Shown in pieces: positions 7,359 through 11,685 of a DNA stretch of 11,685 nt; the stretch's first letter is position 1, and every line of letters begins with the position of its first letter. Source of the stretch: an uncultured Bacteroidota bacterium (GTDB lineage Bacteria; Bacteroidota; Bacteroidia; Chitinophagales; Saprospiraceae); contig CALGAA010000218.1 of assembly GCA_937952445.1 (NCBI GenBank), forward strand, positions 1 through 11,685, written 5' to 3'. The notes under the pieces are model-generated. The model saw nothing but the letters and a program-made list of their open reading frames with translations, ran no database searches and was not told the origin of the DNA. The position numbers and the translations under genes are program-made.

Positions 7359-9662
7359 TTATTCTTTTTCGGTGGGTTTCAATTTCAATTTCATTAAACT
7401 GTACACTCCCAATGCTGCTATGGCCAGAACTACAATTTCAAACATGGTGTCAAAACCCCGAAAATCAACCAAAATCACATTGACCACGTTTTTTCCTTTT
7501 GCTAGCGTATAAGCGAACTCCCCGTAAAATTCACTCACTTCCTTATTCGTCGGTATATGTAGGACATTGATGGCAATGAGCGAAAGAATAGTACCAAATA
7601 AAATCGAAACGACAGCATCACGAGCTATTACCATTCTGTTTTTAGTATGAAATCGCAAAAAGGAAGGTAAATTAAACAACACAAAAGCAAACAGAACTAC
7701 CGTCAGAGTGTCGATGGTGAACTGTGTCATTGCCAGGTCAGGAGCACCATAAAAAACAAACATGAGACAAATGGTAAATCCTACAATACTCAAGCCTACG
7801 ACCGCAGTCAACCGGGATGAGGTGATTACGATCAGAATTAAAGCACCGATGAGCAGGATTACATTCATGGCTTCGTATATGGTAATCGGCGATAACTGGT
7901 TGAAATCGATGGATATCGGCCCTGCTTTAATCAGCTCGTAAATCAATAATAATTCGGCAAATATGATGATTTTGACCAGGTAGGACCGTAAAAACCCATT
8001 ATGCATGACAGCCGTAAATCTCGCTGAGATACGGAGGAAAATCCCCCATATTTGACTAAAAAAAGAATAGGGAGCGTACGTTGTGGTGGTGGTATGGACG
8101 GGGAATTTTTTATTAACCAGATACAAGAGTATCCCCGCCAGGAGCGTCGCAAGGCTTAGAATTAACACCAGATTAAATCCATGCCAAATTTTTAGATTTA
8201 CCGTACCTCCTTCTGCACCAACCACAGAAATAGCCGGAGAAATCACCACTTCTCCTATGTAACCCGGAACCAGGCCAAAGATCAGTCCCGCTGTCGCCAA
8301 AATGAGCGGCGGAACCCACATTGAACCCTGGGGAAGATGAATATGGCGAAATTGGGGGGGTAGTTTGCCGACAAAAGGTCTGATTCCTGCTATAAATCCG
8401 GCAGTCACCAGACAAATGTTGGTCACCACTGCCGCAATAGTCAAATACACAGAGATATTCGAAGAGGCATTGAGAGTGGCTTCGTAGATGAGGTCTTTTC
8501 CGATGAAACCAAAGAAAAAGGGGACTCCCGCACTAGATAGTGCCGCCAGTAAACCCGCTATAAATACAGGAAGGAGTACTGCTTTTAAGCCGGAGAGGAC
8601 TCTAATGTCCCTGGTGCCCGTTTCATGATCAATTATGCCTGTAGTCAAAAACAAGGTCGCTTTGTATAAGGCATGGACAATGATAAAGACGCACGCCGCA
8701 ATTAGTGCCTCACGGGTTCCCAGACCGATCAGAAAGGTCAGCATTCCCAACACGGAGATGGTCGAATAGGCCAATATAGCTTTTAAATCGGTCTTGAATA
8801 AGGCATGTATACCTGCATACATCATCGTAAATCCTCCTACGATCATAAGCGACCAGGACCAAATTGGTGTGTCACCCAGAATGGGCGAAAACCGTAACAA
8901 CAAAAAAATACCTGCTTTGACCATGGTCGCAGAATGTAAATATGCCGATACGGGGGTAGGAGCCTTCATTGCATCCGGTAACCAAAAATGAAAAGGGAAT
9001 TGAGCTGATTTGGTAAAAGCTCCGGCGAAAAGTAATCCTACGATGAGTGGATATGTGCTGTGATTTCTTAAAATATCTGCTGATGCAAAAAGTTCCTCTA
9101 TGGAATACGTTCCGGCTACACGGCCGATAATGACCAGGCCTACTAAAAGAAAAAATCCTCCCAAACCGGTCAGACAAAGAGCGTTCACAGCACTTTTCCT
9201 GGATCCTGCCTCCTCATTGTTGAAACCAATCAGGAAAAACGAGCTAATACTGGTAAGTTCCCAGAAAACAAACAGAAGCAAAATGTTGTCCGAAAGAACC
9301 AGACCGAGCATGGCGGCCATAAACAGGCTTAAGTACGCATAAAAGCGATCCAGAAAAGGATGGTTTTTCAAGTAGGAACTGGTGTATATAAAAATCAGTG
9401 CTCCGATAAGGGATATCAATAAACTGAATAATAATGAAAGGCCATCCAGTCGAAAACTGAAGTTTAGTCCCAAAGAAGGAACCCAGTCCGTGTGTTGAAA
9501 TATAATAGATCCACCCGATACGGTGGGAATGCGTAATAATAGCCGGATGCTTATGAATATCGGTAGAGCAGCGAGTGTTATACTCCATTTGCCTTTGATG
9601 TACTTTCCCAAAGGAATTAGAAAAAGAGCTAAGATAATACCCGATATTGCGATTAATAACAT
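7359..9662 (-). CDS. mrpA: Mrp cation/proton antiporter subunit A (NuoL-like with MbhD/MbhE-like C terminus)
   Basis: 767 residues, a full-length MrpA (about 770-805). Residues 1 to about 500 are the NuoL-type proton-channel part. Glu135 in LLLFVFWELTSISSF, Lys218 in AGAFTKSAQFPFHFWLPDAM, Lys249 in YLHSATMVKAG and His330 with Lys334 in IIVHALYKA are the expected charged residues of the membrane path. A linker (about 520-560) contains five consecutive threonines (524-528). Residues 595-665 are MbhD-like (DUF4040), with YGAPDLAMTQ (638-647). Residues 675-767 are MbhE-like, with VILVDFRGFDTMFEIVVLAIAALG and acidic Asp738 and Glu742. The position after TQFTI is Asp651, where Glu is usual as I recall. 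The ATG at 9662 is supported by a TAGGA site eight bases upstream. As first gene it sets expression of the operon. It exchanges Na+ (possibly K+ or Li+) for H+ with the other Mrp subunits. Confidence 0.97.
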   Translation of the reverse strand: MLLIAISGIILALFLIPLGKYIKGKWSITLAALPIFISIRLLLRIPTVSGGSIIFQHTDWVPSLGLNFSFRLDGLSLLFSLLISLIGALIFIYTSSYLKNHPFLDRFYAYLSLFMAAMLGLVLSDNILLLFVFWELTSISSFFLIGFNNEEAGSRKSAVNALCLTGLGGFFLLVGLVIIGRVAGTYSIEELFASADILRNHSTYPLIVGLLFAGAFTKSAQFPFHFWLPDAMKAPTPVSAYLHSATMVKAGIFLLLRFSPILGDTPIWSWSLMIVGGFTMMYAGIHALFKTDLKAILAYSTISVLGMLTFLIGLGTREALIAACVFIIVHALYKATLFLTTGIIDHETGTRDIRVLSGLKAVLLPVFIAGLLAALSSAGVPFFFGFIGKDLIYEATLNASSNISVYLTIAAVVTNICLVTAGFIAGIRPFVGKLPPQFRHIHLPQGSMWVPPLILATAGLIFGLVPGYIGEVVISPAISVVGAEGGTVNLKIWHGFNLVLILSLATLLAGILLYLVNKKFPVHTTTTTYAPYSFFSQIWGIFLRISARFTAVMHNGFLRSYLVKIIIFAELLLIYELIKAGPISIDFNQLSPITIYEAMNVILLIGALILIVITSSRLTAVVGLSIVGFTICLMFVFYGAPDLAMTQFTIDTLTVVLFAFVLFNLPSFLRFHTKNRMVIARDAVVSILFGTILSLIAINVLHIPTNKEVSEFYGEFAYTLAKGKNVVNVILVDFRGFDTMFEIVVLAIAALGVYSLMKLKLKPTEKE

Positions 9663-9670
9663 TTGGATTG

Positions 9671-9675
9671 TCCTA
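9671..9675 (-). promoter_or_regulatory. Ribosome binding site of mrpA
   Basis: On the minus strand, TAGGA lies eight bases before the mrpA ATG. It is the only reasonable Shine-Dalgarno-like site seen at any start in this window, and it fixes the start of the first operon gene. Confidence 0.5.
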
Positions 9676-9686
9676 CTTATTTGTCG

Positions 9687-9694
9687 CTAAATTA
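9687..9694 (-). promoter_or_regulatory. Possible -7 element of the mrp operon promoter
   Basis: The minus strand reads TAATTTAG here, one base off the Bacteroidota consensus TAnnTTTG. It sits about 25 bases before the mrpA ATG, leaving a short leader. I found no well-placed TTG-type -33 element, so this is a weak call from position and partial match only. Confidence 0.2.
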
Positions 9695-9800
9695 CTCAAG
9701 AAAAATCGAAATTGCGGGTTTTTGAGGTCCACCCTGAATGTTTTCTTCGAATTAACCATTTGATATCAGGCATTTTGTGCCAGACCGGAATATTCATTTT

Positions 9801-9808
9801 TAATTTCG
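9801..9808 (+). promoter_or_regulatory. Possible -7 element for the TonB-dependent receptor gene
   Basis: TAATTTCG is one base off TAnnTTTG and lies 46 bases before the receptor ATG. A TTTG at 9774-9777 lies 23 bases upstream, slightly longer than the usual 19-21 spacing. A short perfect inverted repeat (AAACT, one-base loop, AGTTT; 9840-9850) lies just before the start codon and may be chance. The rest of the 192-base divergent gap (9663-9854) is A/T-rich and shows no other recognisable operator or RNA element. Confidence 0.2.
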
Positions 9809-9854
9809 ACATTTTCTAAGCCCGGATCGTTAGTAAAACAAACTTAGTTTAATC

Positions 9855-11685
9855 ATGAAGAAAGCAATGCTCCTTTTGAGCCTTATAATTTTCTATGGCG
9901 GGGGGTTGTATGCACAGGATTTTACCCAGAACATACATGGTCAGATCATCGATAAAACAACCCAAACACCGATCATCGGTGCTAATATTATTGTGCTGGA
10001 TACCGATCCACTTATAGGAACGGTTTCCGATTTGTCGGGATATTATGAACTGACCAACGTCCCCACAGGACGTGTTTCGGTCCGGGTCTCCTACCTCGGT
10101 TACGAATCCGTTACTATGACCGACCTCGAGTTGACCACAGGAAAAGAATTGGTCTTGAATTTCGCCATCGAAGAGAAAGTAACCAAGCTTGAAGAGCTGG
10201 TTGTCGTGGCGGGTGACGAAAAATCGCAACCCCGGAATGATATGGCCACCGTCAGTAGCAGGCAGTTTACGGTCGAAGAAAGCCAGCGGTACGCCGGAGG
10301 ACGAAACGATGTAAGCCGAATGGCGCAAAATTTTGCAGGAGTCCGCGGCTCCAATGATGCGGTGAATGATATTGTGATACGCGGGAATAGCCCTGTCGGA
10401 TTGTTGTGGAGAATGGAAAACATCGACATCCCCAATCCCAATCATTTTGGAACGTTGGGTTCTACGGGTGGTCCGGTTTCCATGTTGAATAACAACGTAC
10501 TGGCCAATTCTGATTTTTCAACCGGTGCTTTTCCTGCAGAATATGGGAATGCCATTTCAGGCGTTTTTGATTTGAAACTTAGAAACGGGAATTCCCATAG
10601 TTATGAATTTTTGGGCCAGGTAGGATTCAACGGTTTTGAACTGGGAGCTGAAGGGCCCATTAATCGGGAGAAAAAGTCTTCCTTTGTGGTCAATTATCGT
10701 TATTCCACCCTGGGTGTACTCAGCGCATTGGGCTTTAATTTTGGGACAGGAACAGCGGTTCCCTATTATCAGGATGTGTCCTTCAAGGTGCGTTTGCCCG
10801 TGGATGAAAAAAATGTGTTTTCCGTTTTTGGCCTGGGTGGGGTGAGCCACATCGATATATTGACGAGTCAGGATACCACCAGCGAAGTGTTTTACTCGGA
10901 CTACCGCGATATATACAACCGTACTCAAACGGGGGTTATCGGTCTCGATTATACCCATCTCATCAATGCATCGTCCTATCTCAATCTTACCGTTGCAGCT
11001 ACGAGTATGACTTCGGAGAGCATAGTAGATTCAGTCAGCTATGAAACCTATGATGTTTTCGATTTTTACCGACAAAATTTTGGCCAGGACAAATTGCAAG
11101 CCGTTTTATCCTATAAAAAGAAACTAAATGCTCAGCACAACTTGGAAGCTGGATTGCGAACGAGTCAGATTTTTATCGACGTTCAGGACAGCATCACCCG
11201 TGATCAGGGAGAAAACTATTCTACGATCACAAGATTTGATGGAAATACCTGGCTTTTCCAGCCCTATATCCAGTACCAATACCGACCTACGGACCAGTTG
11301 GTGGTGAACGGCGGAGTCCAGGGGCAGGTGTTGACACTGGCGGGGCAGTATACTGTGGAGCCCCGGCTGGGGGTAAAATACAAACTTTCCGACCGGGATA
11401 ATATTTCCATGGGGTATGGTTTGCACAGCATGATGGCATCTCCGGAATATTATTTCAGCTCTATTCCGGATGAATTCGGGCGTGAATATCACCCCAATAA
11501 AGGGCTTGACTTTATTAAAGCTCATCATTTCGTAGCAGGTTATGACCATACTTTTACGCGAACATTGCGAGCGAAAGCTGAAATATATTATCAGCGATTA
11601 TTTGATGTGGTGGTCGACCAATATCGCTCTTCTTTCTCTATTCTCAACGCGGGTACCTTTTCGACGAGTGCCCCCGAAGAATTGC
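9855..11685 (+). CDS. TonB-dependent outer-membrane receptor, 3' end missing
   Basis: 610 full codons are visible and the frame is open to the window edge. The start ATG opens a signal peptide (MKK, hydrophobic core, cleavage likely at LYA|QDF, residue 20), a typical Bacteroidota pattern; no Shine-Dalgarno site is seen. Residues 27-105 form a CarboxypepD_reg-like beta domain: IHGQIIDKTTQTPIIGANI, then TVSDLSGYYELTNVPTG and YLGYES. A TonB-box-like segment follows (LEELVVVAG, 112-120). The plug domain runs from about 140 to 245, with DIVIRGNSPVGLLWRMENID (172-191), PNPNHFG (193-199), GGPVSMLNNN (205-214) and FPAEYGNAISGVFDLKLRNG (226-245). Beta-barrel strands follow. It should import a bulky substrate across the outer membrane using TonB-ExbBD energy; the substrate cannot be read from sequence. 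It is not an obvious SusC: no SusD gene is visible, although the downstream side is cut off. It is divergent from mrpA. Confidence 0.93.
   Translation, partial: MKKAMLLLSLIIFYGGGLYAQDFTQNIHGQIIDKTTQTPIIGANIIVLDTDPLIGTVSDLSGYYELTNVPTGRVSVRVSYLGYESVTMTDLELTTGKELVLNFAIEEKVTKLEELVVVAGDEKSQPRNDMATVSSRQFTVEESQRYAGGRNDVSRMAQNFAGVRGSNDAVNDIVIRGNSPVGLLWRMENIDIPNPNHFGTLGSTGGPVSMLNNNVLANSDFSTGAFPAEYGNAISGVFDLKLRNGNSHSYEFLGQVGFNGFELGAEGPINREKKSSFVVNYRYSTLGVLSALGFNFGTGTAVPYYQDVSFKVRLPVDEKNVFSVFGLGGVSHIDILTSQDTTSEVFYSDYRDIYNRTQTGVIGLDYTHLINASSYLNLTVAATSMTSESIVDSVSYETYDVFDFYRQNFGQDKLQAVLSYKKKLNAQHNLEAGLRTSQIFIDVQDSITRDQGENYSTITRFDGNTWLFQPYIQYQYRPTDQLVVNGGVQGQVLTLAGQYTVEPRLGVKYKLSDRDNISMGYGLHSMMASPEYYFSSIPDEFGREYHPNKGLDFIKAHHFVAGYDHTFTRTLRAKAEIYYQRLFDVVVDQYRSSFSILNAGTFSTSAPEEL

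Noticed and set aside
8079..8093. Run of five threonine codons in mrpA as a repeat or slippage site
   Set aside because: The run mixes ACC, ACA and ACG codons and is short. It lies in a linker between domains and does not disturb the frame.
3955..9662. Complex I (nuo) or membrane-bound hydrogenase (mbh) operon, because of the NuoL-, NuoM/N- and NuoK-like subunits
   Set aside because: There are no hydrophilic NuoB/C/D/I or hydrogenase subunits, and the MrpB, MrpE, MrpF and MrpG signatures are all present in Mrp order.
9840..9850. Short inverted repeat AAACT-T-AGTTT just before the receptor start codon, as an operator
   Set aside because: Five base pairs in an A/T-rich leader is easily chance, with no second copy nearby.
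9849..10445. Long open frame on the minus strand (198 codons) opposite the receptor gene
   Set aside because: It lies antisense to the well-supported signal peptide, CarboxypepD_reg-like and plug domains, and its translation shows no recognisable domain. It is a shadow frame.
9855..11685. SusC-type starch/glycan receptor
   Set aside because: The plug motifs do not match the SusC pattern I know, and no SusD is visible within the window. A generic TonB-dependent receptor call is safer.

Overview
The window looks like chromosomal DNA of a member of the Bacteroidota, possibly from a saline, marine or alkaline habitat. The taxonomic clues are a TonB-dependent receptor with a CarboxypepD_reg-like N-terminal extension and a signal peptide ending Ala-Gln, long secreted beta-sandwich proteins, poor Shine-Dalgarno sites, and moderate base composition. 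The habitat is only an inference from a complete Mrp-type cation/proton antiporter operon.

Layout. (1) Positions 1-3836, plus strand: two genes in tandem, 51 bases apart. The first is cut by the left edge; the second (891 residues) is complete and has an export signal. I cannot name a family for either. Both appear to be large exported proteins rich in beta-sandwich folds, and each has a segment resembling the galactose-mutarotase-like sandwich of carbohydrate-active enzymes. (2) Positions 3837-3954: a short convergent gap with no clear terminator. (3) Positions 3955-9662, minus strand: a complete, tightly packed seven-gene mrp (mnh/sha) operon in the order A-B-C-D-E-F-G. Its genes overlap or lie 1-12 bases apart. 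(4) Positions 9663-9854: a 192-base divergent intergenic region that must hold the mrp promoter and probably that of the next gene. (5) Positions 9855-11685, plus strand: the first 610 codons of a TonB-dependent outer-membrane receptor, cut by the right edge.

The seven Mrp proteins are expected to form one inner-membrane complex exchanging cytoplasmic Na+ (or other monovalent cations) for external protons, for sodium and alkali tolerance. MrpA and MrpD are related to proton-pumping subunits of complex I, and MrpC to NuoK. The receptor belongs to a lineage-typical TonB-dependent group whose substrate cannot be read from sequence; no SusD partner is visible. Nothing links the tandem secreted pair functionally to the Mrp operon. 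That pair is the least explained part of the window and the best candidate for something undescribed.

No tRNA, rRNA, CRISPR array, insertion sequence or integrase was seen.
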